From NCBI GenBank assembly GCA_004299485.1, contig SCQP01000001.1:524992-588991 (forward strand): a DNA stretch of 64,000 bases. Direction: 5' to 3'. Source of the stretch: Acidobacteriota bacterium (GTDB taxonomy: Bacteria; Acidobacteriota; Terriglobia; Terriglobales; SCQP01). Positions within the stretch are counted from its first letter, which is position 1. Each line of letters starts with the position of its first letter. The translations under genes were made by a program, and so were the position numbers. Positions 25,285-33,764 of the stretch are shown here, in pieces. The notes below the pieces were generated by a model. That model made no database searches. It was given only the letters and a program-made list of their open reading frames with translations, and was not told the DNA's origin.

Positions 25285-26064
25285 TTATCGCTTTTTCTTG
25301 CTGCCCGTAGTGACAAGCTTACAGGCGGCGGTAAGGCCGTCATATAGTTTTTGTAGTGCTTCTGATGGCATCTGTTGGCGTTGTAGCGCAATGGTGGTGC
25401 GATCGCCGCGCGCCCAAGGGCCGGTCCAGGCGGTCGCGGTTGCCTGCTCAAGGTTGGCAGCCGTGGCACGCAGGAGCTGCACGAGGCCGGCGCGCGCGGT
25501 GCGCAGACGCGGGCCGGAAAGTCCGGCATGGGTCAAGATGGCCTCGGCAGCGGCGAAGTTGACGACAGCGCCTGGACCTACGAGGGTAGCGGCAAGATGA
25601 TAAGCAGCTTTGGCCTGCGGGGTGAGCGGGAGCTCCTGGCCAGCCCAACGGCGGATCTGGGCGCGGGCGGCGCGAGCCGCGACCGGATCACCTTCGATGC
25701 TGAACACCACCTTGCGCGGTGAGGGCGTCCGGCGGGTGAGGGTCATCATGGGATGCAGGGAAGCGATGCTGGCGCTGCGGCGCGCCAAAGGCGCGAGGAC
25801 TGAGGCCGGGCGGGTGCCGCTGCCGTGCAGCACGCACCAGCCACGCCAATCGCGGCGGGCAGCGGCGAGGCGGCGGGCCAAAGCGGGCAAGGCGTCATCG
25901 GGCACTGCGAGGAAAAGCACGGCTGGTGGTTCGTGCGGCAAACGCTTGAGCCAGGCAGCGAGCTTGGCGTGGCTGACAGCAGCACGCATGGGCGTTCCGG
26001 CATTGGTCAGCCAGTGCTGCAAGGCTGAGCCAAGGCGGCCGGTTCCGATCACGATCCAATCCAT
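25285..26064 (-). CDS. DUF2520 Rossmann-fold protein
   Basis: This 259-residue protein has an N-terminal nucleotide-binding fold (WIVIGTGRLGSALQHWL) and a helical C-terminal domain (AYHLAATLVGPGAVVNFAAAEAIL), the Rossmann-like plus DUF2520 arrangement related to pyrroline-5-carboxylate reductase and F420-dependent oxidoreductases. The substrate is unknown. It begins 3 nt after the GH15 gene and lies upstream of aroDE, so the three are probably one transcript. Confidence 0.83.
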   Translation of the reverse strand: MDWIVIGTGRLGSALQHWLTNAGTPMRAAVSHAKLAAWLKRLPHEPPAVLFLAVPDDALPALARRLAAARRDWRGWCVLHGSGTRPASVLAPLARRSASIASLHPMMTLTRRTPSPRKVVFSIEGDPVAARAARAQIRRWAGQELPLTPQAKAAYHLAATLVGPGAVVNFAAAEAILTHAGLSGPRLRTARAGLVQLLRATAANLEQATATAWTGPWARGDRTTIALQRQQMPSEALQKLYDGLTAACKLVTTGSKKKR

Positions 26065-26067
26065 CGT

Positions 26068-27882
26068 TTAGGCCACGCCGCCGGGATACAGATTCAGGTT
26101 GTGGGCGCTGTTGAGTAGCGCCATGTGGGTGAACGCCTGGGGGTAATTGCCCAGGAGCCTGCCATCGGCCGGCTCAATTTCTTCCGAAAACAGCCCGACG
26201 GGGCTGGCGTAGCCGCGCATGTGCTCGAACAGCTTGCGCGACTCGCCACTGCGGCCGAGGAGCGTAAGGCAGTCCACCAGCCAGTAGGTGCAGATGGAGA
26301 AGGCGCCTTCGGGTCCACCGACGCCGTCGTCGTGCACGTTTTCGTAGCGCGCGACCAGCGAGTCTTTGGTCAGGCGTTCCTGAATGCGGCGGATGGTAGC
26401 CTCCATGCGGGGATCGTGCGGCGAGCAGAAACGGAGCAGCGGCAGCAGGAGCAGGCTGGCATCCAGGGTGTCGCCGTCGAAGGTTTGCGTATAGGCGTGG
26501 AGCTTCGGATTGTAGCCGCGCCGCACGACCTCGTCATGAATGGCGGCGCGGGTCTGCCGCCATGCCTGGAGCGCGCAGGGAAGATTGTGCTTTTCGGATA
26601 TCTTGATGCCGCGGTCGAGCGCGACCCAACAGAGCACCTTGGAATAGGTGAACTGGCGCGGGCCGCCGCGCACTTCCCAAATGCTTTCATCCGGTTCGCG
26701 CCAGTGGGCGGCGGCGTAATCCACCAGACGGGCAAGGGCTTTCCATTGCGCCGCTTCAAGGCCGTTACGCCACTTGGCGTAGGTGTAGGCGGCATCCATA
26801 ACCTCGCCGTAGATGTCGAGCTGGTGCTGGGCAGCGGCGGCATTGCCGATGCGCACCGGGCGCGAGTTGCGGTAACCGCGCAAGTGGTCCAGCTCGACCT
26901 CGGGAACTTCCGTGCCGCCATCGACGCGATAGCAGACCTGCAGCGGCGGCGGGGCCTGATCGCAGATGCGGGTTAGGAATTCCAGGAAGCGGCCGGCTTC
27001 GTCATGATAGCCGAGCAGCGAAAGGCCATAGAGCGCAAAGGTGGCGTCGCGCGGCCAGCAGTAGCGGTAATCCCAATTGCGCGGGCCGCCGATCGCCTCG
27101 GGCAGACTGGTGGTTGCCGCGGCGACCATGGCGCCGGAGGGGGCGTAGATAAGCGCCTTGAGGGCGAGGGCACTGCGGACAACCTCATGGCGGTACGGCC
27201 CGGTGTACTGCGCCTTGGCCGACCAGGCTTGCCACAAGCGCGTGGTGGCGTCGAGCGAGCCGCGCACGCGCTCGGTGGTGAGATCCGCGGGTTCGTCGCC
27301 CCAGACCAAAACGAACCAGGCCGACTCGCCCGGCTGGAGGCGAACGCGGCCGCGCAGGGCGCCATTCTCGACGGCGAGTGGGAAGGAGGCTTCGGCCCAG
27401 AGCGGCACGGAAGCGCCACCCTGAAAGCGCGTGGGCTTTTGCTGTGTCCAACGCACGCCTTCGCGGCCGTAGTCGGGACGCGGTTCCAAGTAGAGTTCGA
27501 GCTCGATTTCGTCGCGGATGGCTTCGGCGTAACGGCAGAGGGCGCCGGAACCGAAACCCGCCGCGGTGGCGCCATCGAAATGGGCCGGCATCCAGTCGGT
27601 GATGCGGGCGCGCTCCGCGAATTCGGTCACCAGAACATTGGTGCTCTCGCGGTAATGCTGCGCGCCACCGCTACCGCGCGGCAAACCCGCGGGCACCCAA
27701 CGGCATTGGCCGGCACGATCGGCATCGAGAATCTCGCCTACAAGCGAGCCGCTATCGAAGCGGGGCGCGCACAGCCAGCCGACGCTGCCGTCGCGACCGA
27801 GGAGCGCACAGGTGAGGCCATCCGCAATGATGCCGTAATCGCGAATTCCTAAAGCTTCAGCCGTCGCCGCCGCAGTCGCCAT
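26068..27882 (-). CDS. glycoside hydrolase family 15 protein (glucoamylase/trehalase-like)
   Basis: This 604-residue enzyme begins IRDYGIIADGLTCALLGRDGSVGWLC, the usual start of cytoplasmic GH15 proteins. It continues with NWDYRYCWPRDATFALYGL (substrate-binding Arg-Asp) and ends with GNYPQAFTHMALLNSAHNL, the family's C-terminal catalytic region. Activity could be on trehalose, maltooligosaccharides or dextran. There is no signal peptide. The roughly 250-nt stretch upstream, up to the tRNA, holds nothing I recognise apart from the tRNA promoter. Confidence 0.9.
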   Translation of the reverse strand: MATAAATAEALGIRDYGIIADGLTCALLGRDGSVGWLCAPRFDSGSLVGEILDADRAGQCRWVPAGLPRGSGGAQHYRESTNVLVTEFAERARITDWMPAHFDGATAAGFGSGALCRYAEAIRDEIELELYLEPRPDYGREGVRWTQQKPTRFQGGASVPLWAEASFPLAVENGALRGRVRLQPGESAWFVLVWGDEPADLTTERVRGSLDATTRLWQAWSAKAQYTGPYRHEVVRSALALKALIYAPSGAMVAAATTSLPEAIGGPRNWDYRYCWPRDATFALYGLSLLGYHDEAGRFLEFLTRICDQAPPPLQVCYRVDGGTEVPEVELDHLRGYRNSRPVRIGNAAAAQHQLDIYGEVMDAAYTYAKWRNGLEAAQWKALARLVDYAAAHWREPDESIWEVRGGPRQFTYSKVLCWVALDRGIKISEKHNLPCALQAWRQTRAAIHDEVVRRGYNPKLHAYTQTFDGDTLDASLLLLPLLRFCSPHDPRMEATIRRIQERLTKDSLVARYENVHDDGVGGPEGAFSICTYWLVDCLTLLGRSGESRKLFEHMRGYASPVGLFSEEIEPADGRLLGNYPQAFTHMALLNSAHNLNLYPGGVA

Positions 27883-28132
27883 GGCTTCAGGCTAACAGTC
27901 AGGCGGCCGGATTCACAACTTCCAGGCCATGAGGATGCGACGGGATCATACTGGCATTCGCCGCTGGCGAGCGGCGGGCTGCGTGGGTTTCGTACCGGAA
28001 TCGAAAAGCCGTCGATGGATCAGCGCCGCCCGAATGGGTTGTTGGCTGCGGCGTAATAAGCCTTTCGGTGCCGCTCCGGTAACATCGGCTGTGGTCGAAA
28101 CGTCAGCGCGTGCGACCGTGGTATGCTTCTTG

Positions 28133-28209
<77 letters not shown>

Positions 28210-28632
28210 ACCCAACCAAGCACTTGCGACCTGCAAAAGTTTCCTTGCGACGTGGTATATCCGCTCCGGTCAAGAAGCAGGGCCTGCAGGGCCTTCATTG
28301 CCGCCGTCTCCCTGGGGTGCTGTTTCATGGGGGTGTGCTGCCGCGAGCGGCGCTCCGTAGAGGTCTTGCTCCGAGACGACCGCCTCGAGGTTTTCGGTGC
28401 GGTTGGAGCGATGGGCGGTCGGGCCTCCAGCGAGACACAAATGGAAAGCTCGAAGCGCCTTCGAGTCTGTGGCGTTGATCCTCCCATCAGCCAGTAACCG
28501 ATAGATGAGAATTGCAAGCGGACCCGTGTCGATCTTTTGCATTGCTACGGGCGATCGGTAGATTTGGCGAAGATGGTCAACGCTGCCAAAAATGTCCTCA
28601 GGGGTCACCTTAAAACAGCTATACTCCTCACG
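28210..28632. other. spacer after tRNA-fMet with no confident gene
   Basis: No assignable gene is present. A minus-strand frame from ATG 28542 to 28270 (90 codons) begins MQKIDTGPLAILIYRLLADG and looks protein-like for about 60 residues, but it matches nothing I know and its tail is low-quality. It could be a decayed gene of the island. Confidence 0.4.
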
Positions 28633-29049
28633 ATGGAGATGTTGGCGGGTTGGCACACCCCGATGTTGCATGTCCGCAGCGTGGAGGCCTCCCTTGCCTT
28701 TTATGCGCTGCTGGGCTTCGAACTGGTGGACAAGATAGGCGCGCCCCAATGCCTGTCCTGGGCGCGCATGCACTGCAAGGGCGGTGCGCTCATGTTCCTG
28801 CGCGCCGAGGATGAGGCTGGAGAAGCCGCGCCCACACTGAGCTGTATGTACACGCCGGATCTGCCCGCGCTGCGCGCGCACCTGGCCGCCAGCGGCATCG
28901 CCGTCACGGCGATTCGCTACCCCGATTACCTTCCTGCCGGCGAGGCGCAGCTCCGCGATCCTGACGGCAACTTCGTAACGCTAGCGCAATGGGGGCCGGA
29001 GGAGGACGAGCGCTGGGAGCGGGAGCGGTGCCAGCGCCTAGCCCGCTAG
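28633..29049 (+). CDS. VOC family (glyoxalase/bleomycin-resistance-like) protein
   Basis: This 138-residue single-domain VOC protein has HTPMLHVRSVEASLAFYALLGFELVDKI at the front, CKGGALMFLRAED in the middle and AQLRDPDGNFVTLAQWG at the end. VOC proteins are metal-dependent lyases, dioxygenases or drug-binding proteins. The metal-ligand positions fit only loosely and I do not assign a reaction. The ATG at 28633 starts the conserved fold; upstream in-frame codons look non-coding. It lies inside the island next to a truncated gene. Confidence 0.8.
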   Translation: MEMLAGWHTPMLHVRSVEASLAFYALLGFELVDKIGAPQCLSWARMHCKGGALMFLRAEDEAGEAAPTLSCMYTPDLPALRAHLAASGIAVTAIRYPDYLPAGEAQLRDPDGNFVTLAQWGPEEDERWERERCQRLAR

Positions 29050-29175
29050 TGCCGCGCGGTGCGGCGGAGGGGGAGCGAATTGTGTTGCGTCGTGAGCGGC
29101 AGGGGCACAGATGACGCTTGGTGCGAGGCTGCCCGCTGGGAGAGTGCGGCGAAGCGGCACGGGCCAGGAGGCAGC

Positions 29176-29328
29176 GTGCGGGTTCACCTGATCAATCCCA
29201 GTCATCTTTCCTTTGGCGTGGCCGTCATCACCCCGCGCTGGTTGTCCGTGCTGGCCTCGGCCACCCCCGCCGTCTACGGCGATCCGGTCATCGCCGACGA
29301 AACTCTGGCGCCGCTTGATCTAGATTAA
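29176..29328 (+). pseudogene. truncated B12-binding radical SAM protein (N-terminus)
   Basis: A GTG with AGGAGG 4 nt upstream opens a frame that matches the N-terminus of cobalamin-binding radical SAM enzymes (VRVHLINPSHLSFGVAVITP, then GDPVIADETLAPLD). It stops after 50 codons at TAA, where a full enzyme would run to about 500. The stop coincides with the first of two 13-bp direct repeats, which suggests truncation by a deletion or insertion event. Confidence 0.75.
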
Positions 29329-29364
29329 AACCGGCCATTCAGGGTCAGTTCAAAACCGGCCATT
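29327..29364. repeat. 13-bp direct repeat pair at the truncation point
   Basis: AAAACCGGCCATT occurs at 29327-29339 and again at 29352-29364, 25 nt apart. Closely spaced short repeats of this kind occur at the ends of some insertion sequences, such as IS21-type. No transposase is left. The following stretch to 29520 holds no gene. Confidence 0.6.
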
Positions 29365-29520
29365 AAACGCGCGATCAGGACGAGTTCATTTGTACCTTGC
29401 TTCGGCGGTTTGAGGCAAGGGCGAAGGTGGGGGCGCGCCGGCGCCCCGGTATGGAGGCGCGTTAGGGGCCCCGGCCCGGAGCAGTCGGGCTCCGAATCAG
29501 GCCAGCGCCCAGCGTGTGGC

Positions 29521-30384
29521 CTACCGCCGAGGTTCGAAAAACCCCTCACATCCGCTACGAAACTCATACAGGAGGCGCGAAACGGTATTTTGATGCGCTT
29601 CATCTTCCCAGCCGCGACGGCCGGCCATCTGTTCTGACAACCGTTCCATGGCTGAAGCGTCCGCCAAGAGCGCGTCCAATTTGTTTCGCGTGGGGCCGGC
29701 ACAGAGCAGGGCAGTATCATGACCGAGAAGTCGCGCGCCGGCGATTGGAAGATCAAAGCCCGTTGCCTCAAGGAAGTGCAACTCGCCGCCATAGAGGCGA
29801 TCAGTATTGCCAGCATCGGCGTAGCTGCTCATGATGCGGTAAAGGTCGGCGGCATCTTTGTCGTTGGTCGCGTGGCGGTCCCGCCATGCGAAAAGCTTGA
29901 GCAGGGCCAGACCGGCGAGCGAGGCAACCGGGATATCCAGATCGGCTCCGACATGGACATGCACTGCAGCCGCCAAAGCTTCGTCGAAACCGGCGACGGT
30001 CATGATGAAATCCGCGTCCGGCGGCCAAGCCAATGTACCTTCCGGCGTCGCCACGCCGCCAAACGGGATCACGTCAATCGGAACCGGTAGCGCATTGTCG
30101 TCTCGCTTGTAGACGAGCCTGTGGGCGATTCTCGGGTGCGTCTCGAACCCTCCCCGAACGATGGCTTGCTTGACCGCCGCGAATCGGTCCCACGATTCAA
30201 CCGCCACCCCAAAATCGAAATCCTGTGTGGCCCGATAAACGGCCAATCCAAAGACATGGCTGAGCAGGAGATCACGGCCCATGGCGCCCACCAGAAAATA
30301 AGGACAGCCCGCAGCAGTCAGTGCCCGGTGAACGGCAGCCAGAACTTCCGCCTCAGTCGCCTCCAGGGGCCGGTCGTCACGCAT
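29521..30384 (-). CDS. AbiEii-like nucleotidyltransferase (putative toxin)
   Basis: This 287-residue protein has a nucleotidyltransferase fold: YFLVGAMGRDLLLSHVFG followed by ATQDFDFGVAVESW, where DFD supplies the metal-binding acidic pair. The segment PVPIDVIPFGGV provides the third acidic strand. Related proteins are the toxin partners of type IV (AbiE) toxin-antitoxin systems, which transfer nucleotides to RNA targets. The ATG at 30384 overlaps the upstream antitoxin gene by 8 nt; an ATG at 30411 is also possible. The toxin function is inferred from the pairing. Confidence 0.8.
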   Translation of the reverse strand: MRDDRPLEATEAEVLAAVHRALTAAGCPYFLVGAMGRDLLLSHVFGLAVYRATQDFDFGVAVESWDRFAAVKQAIVRGGFETHPRIAHRLVYKRDDNALPVPIDVIPFGGVATPEGTLAWPPDADFIMTVAGFDEALAAAVHVHVGADLDIPVASLAGLALLKLFAWRDRHATNDKDAADLYRIMSSYADAGNTDRLYGGELHFLEATGFDLPIAGARLLGHDTALLCAGPTRNKLDALLADASAMERLSEQMAGRRGWEDEAHQNTVSRLLYEFRSGCEGFFEPRR

Positions 30385-31432
30385 CGAAAACGGGGGCAAG
30401 GAATTTATCATAGATCAGCTTCGCCGTTTCAAGGTTCCGCCCCTCTCCCGTAATCATCAGATCGGCGTAGGCAAGCAGCGGTGGAACGGCGCGCTGCTTT
30501 GGATGGTCGGCATTGACTATGAGGGCTTCGGGCCAAAAGGCATCGAGGATTTCGGTATTGCCGTCGTCGGCCAAGCGCATATGGCCCTGGGCAAGCAGCG
30601 GGTTGAGCGGGCCAGCAAGGTAGATCAGGTAATGCTCGGGCTTCAGGTATCCGGTCAGTTGTTGGCCCGCGATTTCTCCACCCCAGTAGGCGTGGAGGTG
30701 CTTGAAATCCGCAGCGAGGAGCAAGGCAGGCTCGCACTGAAATCGGCGGGGATGAAGCTTGGGCCGTAGCGTGGCCGCATAATGTGTGATCCAGTCGTTC
30801 ACGAGTTGGCGCATATTGCGCAGGTGGGGCGCGCGTTTGCCATTCCGCAAGAATCCTCGCGCCTGAAGATCATCCAGAACCCCTCCGACCGTTCCTAGAG
30901 CAACGCCTGCGACGAGCGCCAGTTCGCGATAGTTGGCCTGAATGAGTTCCGGCCGGCAAAGCAAGGCAAAGACAACTCGCACACCGGCTGCCGTTGTGGC
31001 GCGATGCGCTTGCGTGCGAACCGTGTCGGCCCGAGGCTCTCCCGTGGTGTAGATGAAGAGGCCAGGAGCCTCCAGGTATGCGTTACCGGCCATATCGATA
31101 AAAGGCAGCTTGAGTTTTCGGCAGTGGCCGGCGAGGGCTCGCGTCATGTAGGGCGCGATTAAAAGGGGGCGGTAGCCGGGGAAGCCGTGTTCAATCGTTC
31201 GTCGCAGTTGAGCATTTGCATAGGCCAGCGTCTCGATGCGGTCGGTGGCCTTGGCTTCGGCGACAAAACGGTGGGTGTGTCCGTCGGCCGTGACTTCAAC
31301 CACTGCATCAGGCTCGAAGGCGTGGTGGCGAGCCGTGCGCGGTTCTTTGCGCACACGTATTCCGACGCCGAGCCTTCGCTCGGCAGCAAGCGTCGCTTGC
31401 TCGATGATCGCCTGTTCGGCTGTGCGTTGCAT
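30377..31432 (-). CDS. AbiEi-like antitoxin / winged-helix regulator
   Basis: This 351-residue protein carries an N-terminal region with FEPDAVVEVTADG and RFVAEAKATDRIE, reminiscent of a PD-(D/E)xK nuclease-like fold. Next comes a winged helix (ELALVAGVALGTVGGVLDDLQARGFL, residues about 167-195) and a C-terminal domain containing YWGGEIAGQQLTGYLKPE. This is the layout of AbiEi_2-type antitoxins, which repress their own operon and neutralise the nucleotidyltransferase. The gene overlaps the toxin gene and is preceded by a palindromic operator candidate. Confidence 0.8.
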   Translation of the reverse strand: MQRTAEQAIIEQATLAAERRLGVGIRVRKEPRTARHHAFEPDAVVEVTADGHTHRFVAEAKATDRIETLAYANAQLRRTIEHGFPGYRPLLIAPYMTRALAGHCRKLKLPFIDMAGNAYLEAPGLFIYTTGEPRADTVRTQAHRATTAAGVRVVFALLCRPELIQANYRELALVAGVALGTVGGVLDDLQARGFLRNGKRAPHLRNMRQLVNDWITHYAATLRPKLHPRRFQCEPALLLAADFKHLHAYWGGEIAGQQLTGYLKPEHYLIYLAGPLNPLLAQGHMRLADDGNTEILDAFWPEALIVNADHPKQRAVPPLLAYADLMITGEGRNLETAKLIYDKFLAPVFDA

Positions 31433-31461
31433 GGGGCTCGTTTCCGATATGCTGTGTTCAG

Positions 31462-31490
31462 TTTATATCATTGTTCGCGTCACGTGAACA
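31462..31490 (-). promoter_or_regulatory. promoter and palindromic operator of the AbiE-like operon
   Basis: On the minus strand a -10 like TATAAA (31467-31462) lies 17 nt after TGTTCA (31490-31485). The latter is part of a 19-bp near-perfect palindrome at 31472-31490, TGTTCGCGTCACGTGAACA, with 8 of 9 pairs matching. The palindrome covers the -35 region, as expected for autorepression by the antitoxin. Confidence 0.6.
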
Positions 31491-31633
31491 GCAAAGAAAC
31501 ATTTCATCGCGGAAATGCCCAAAGGTCGAAACGCACCCCCATTGGACCCCCAATAAGGGTTCCCGAGGGTGGTTTTGGGGGTCTACGAGCCATCTGTGCC
31601 CGTGTTTTCAATAGGTTACGAACCCGAGAAGCC

Positions 31634-31678
31634 CTCATAACCCAAAGGTCGGTGGTTCAAATCCACCCCCCGCAACCA
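31634..31678 (+). repeat. attR-like copy of the tRNA-fMet 3' half
   Basis: This is an exact 45-nt copy of 28165-28209, from the anticodon loop to CCA, with no 5' half, so it is not a functional tRNA. It marks the right end of the island. The stretch from 31491 to here and on to 31859 shows no gene. Confidence 0.88.
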
Positions 31679-31859
31679 AGACAATCAAGCGCTTGCGGGA
31701 TTTTGAGCCTCTCCTGCAAACCCCCCAAAACCCCCATTAAGGAAAGTCCCCAACGGGAACGCGCCTGAAAGCGTTCTCAGGCGGTGCTTCCGACCGCTTT
31801 CTCCGGCCCCAGCACGATCTCCACTACCTCGCAGGCGCGCTGAGGCTCGCGCCAATCAA

Positions 31860-31970
31860 GTGGCTCGCCACTTTTTGCCCTGGTCGCTCCCGTTGGTCGC
31901 TGGGAGTGCGGGCTTCGATTCCCGGCAGGGTCCGCCCGCTGGCGCTCAGGGCTCCTCCAAGCTGCCGCCA
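31860..31970 (+). repeat. 111-bp dispersed repeat, copy 1
   Basis: It is 111 nt long, with 3 differences from 43973-44083 by hand alignment. The right end overlaps the 3' end of the cytochrome c gene and encodes its last residues (PHGGSLEEP) and stop on the minus strand. It starts with GTGGCTCGCCAC, a small hairpin. Confidence 0.9.
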
Positions 31971-32401
31971 TGGGGGCGAACCGAGGCGGCGCCGAGCGAC
32001 TTCAGGTAGGTGATGATCTGCCACCGCTCGGCAGGTGGGAGCTTCGACCAGTCCGGCATCCCACGCCGCACCACCCCGTTCGACAGGATCCAGAAGAGGG
32101 CGCCCGGGGAGGCCAAGAGAATCGGCTCCGCGCGCAGGCTGGGGCCTCGCCTTCCTCCCATTGCCGTGCTGCCGTGGCATTCGGCGCAATGCTGTTGAAA
32201 GAGCTTTTTCCCGGCGGCCGGTGCATTGAGATTGTTGACCATAGGGTTCGATTTGGCTCGTGCGCCGGCGGGAACTTTCGCCAGCGCCGCATAGACGGCT
32301 CCACTATTCCCTGGCTTGGCAGATTCCGCCCGCTGTGCCAACCCCAACGACCCATTCAGAAGCACCAAAAATGCGATCGCGACATAAGCCATCGCCTTCA
32401 T
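31946..32401 (-). CDS. secreted c-type cytochrome
   Basis: This 151-residue protein has a signal peptide (MKAMAYVAIAFLVLLNGSLG) and one haem-binding motif, CAECHG. Downstream methionines in GVVRRGMPDW give the probable sixth ligand, and PPAERWQIITYLKSLG is the usual C-terminal helix of class I cytochromes. It is a periplasmic electron carrier; its partner is not evident. The ATG at 32401 follows GGGAGG and overlaps the stop of the upstream gene (ATGA). The final nine residues come from the 111-bp repeat. Confidence 0.88.
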   Translation of the reverse strand: MKAMAYVAIAFLVLLNGSLGLAQRAESAKPGNSGAVYAALAKVPAGARAKSNPMVNNLNAPAAGKKLFQQHCAECHGSTAMGGRRGPSLRAEPILLASPGALFWILSNGVVRRGMPDWSKLPPAERWQIITYLKSLGAASVRPHGGSLEEP

Positions 32402-33327
32402 TGCCGGCCTCCCAACGCCCGACCCAGCAACTCCCCAAAGCCGGAAAACTCCCGGGAAATACCCCATCGCACAAGCATGCGATGGCTGTTATGGTTCAAA
32501 CCGAATCCGGTCGAGAGGCGAAGTGTCCAGCCGGATGGCAGATTCCATGCCAAGCACGGGGCAAGGTATTGGGATGTGCCGGTAGTCCCGGCAAGCTGGG
32601 TATCGCCGAGCCCCCCGTACATCTCAATGCCGGCGATGAAATTTTCCTGGCAGAAATTGCACTGCTTTGGCGAAGCCGCAAGAGCGAGCGGTCGGCTCGC
32701 GCCCACCGCATATCCGAACTCCCAGGGGTTGTTGGGCGAGAGGTTCTTCGTCGCGATCGGATTCACGGCAACGTTCCAGCCGTCGTAATCCTTCGAAAGG
32801 AGCAGCTTGAACTCCAATTCGTGGTTGTGCTCCTTCCGCAGAACGGCGTTGGGTCGCGCGTGGTCCGCTTCGATGTCATGCCCTTCGATCTCCTTCATGA
32901 TCTTGTCGGCCCCACTGATTTGTTCATACTCGATGTAGGCCACGGGGTTGATGAAATGTTCGGTCTGGAGTAGACGGAAGCGATTCTCCCAGCGAAATCC
33001 GGTAAACAGGGTGCTGTCGTTGAAGGTCGTCTGCCCGTCGAGATAGATTTCAGTGGTCCACCAAGCGGTGGCCCCGTATTCGAACTCAATCCAGGGCGCG
33101 ATGAAATCATTGCCGCCACGCTGGGTGCCGAAGGTCGAGAAATACTCCACCTCCAGGCTGCCGGGCTCTTCCAGGTAGTGATTGTAGGTCACGATATATG
33201 GACTCTCCTGGGCGGAAGCACGGAGACAGAAGAGAAGAGCCGCAAGCAGAATGAAGACCAAGAGAGGTAGGGCACGGCGTGCCGGCCGCGCGTGTCGGTC
33301 TGGCGTGAAGGTCTGGCATGCAGACAT
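32398..33327 (-). CDS. putative outer-membrane beta-barrel protein
   Basis: This 309-residue protein has an N-terminal signal peptide (LPLLVFILLAALLFCLRASAQ). It then alternates short polar and aromatic stretches typical of barrel strands (GSLEVEYFSTFGT, WIEFEYGATAWWTTEIYLDG, RWENRFRLLQTEHFINPVAYIEYEQ). It carries one C-x2-C pair (QCNFCQEN). I do not recognise the family. The gene overlaps the cytochrome c gene by 4 nt, so the two form an operon and may act together in electron transfer or transport across the envelope. Confidence 0.65.
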   Translation of the reverse strand: MSACQTFTPDRHARPARRALPLLVFILLAALLFCLRASAQESPYIVTYNHYLEEPGSLEVEYFSTFGTQRGGNDFIAPWIEFEYGATAWWTTEIYLDGQTTFNDSTLFTGFRWENRFRLLQTEHFINPVAYIEYEQISGADKIMKEIEGHDIEADHARPNAVLRKEHNHELEFKLLLSKDYDGWNVAVNPIATKNLSPNNPWEFGYAVGASRPLALAASPKQCNFCQENFIAGIEMYGGLGDTQLAGTTGTSQYLAPCLAWNLPSGWTLRLSTGFGLNHNSHRMLVRWGISREFSGFGELLGRALGGRQ

Positions 33328-33764
33328 TAGCTAGTTTTCCTTGCAGAGCCCTGACCTGCACGCCCGCAATACGGGTGGGCGGATGGCCTTCTGGGGCTTG
33401 TTGTTTTGCCGAAGTCCCACGGTCCTTCACGAAAAAGGTGCAGCCGCAGGCCCCGAGAGTTATATCAATTACGATCATGTCGCAATTGCGGAGAAAAAAA
33501 CTATGCGGTTGCAAATCGGTGGACTTGCCAACGATTTACTCGGGAAAGATCGATTTCGTCTACCGCCGCAGATGTGCTCAAAGTTCCGCCCATGAACCTC
33601 AACTCTCACCCTATCAGCCAACGCGCGACGGCATTGTAAAACTTTTGTAATCCGAGCTTGAAGGCCACGATGAGAGCGAACCGTCTCGACCAGCGAAAAC
33701 AGCGCCGCCGACGCCAAATAGGCCGGACTCCGCGCCAGCGTCCGCGCCGCCGGCGCCCAGGCTT
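33328..33764. other. 437-nt stretch with no confident gene
   Basis: No frame has a credible start, length and residue pattern. Overlapping short frames on both strands carry no motif. Minus-strand fragments near 33640-33720 (LIVAFKLGLQKFYNAVARWL in one frame, LASAALFSLVETVRSHRG in another) could be a frameshifted remnant, but I cannot name it. Confidence 0.4.

Noticed and set aside
31634..31678. A second tRNA-fMet gene
   Set aside because: Only the 3' half from the anticodon loop on is present; there is no D-arm or 5' acceptor strand.
31777..31971. Minus-strand ORF with MAAAWRSPERQRADPAGN
   Set aside because: It is a translation of the 111-bp repeat and recurs in copy 2; not a gene.
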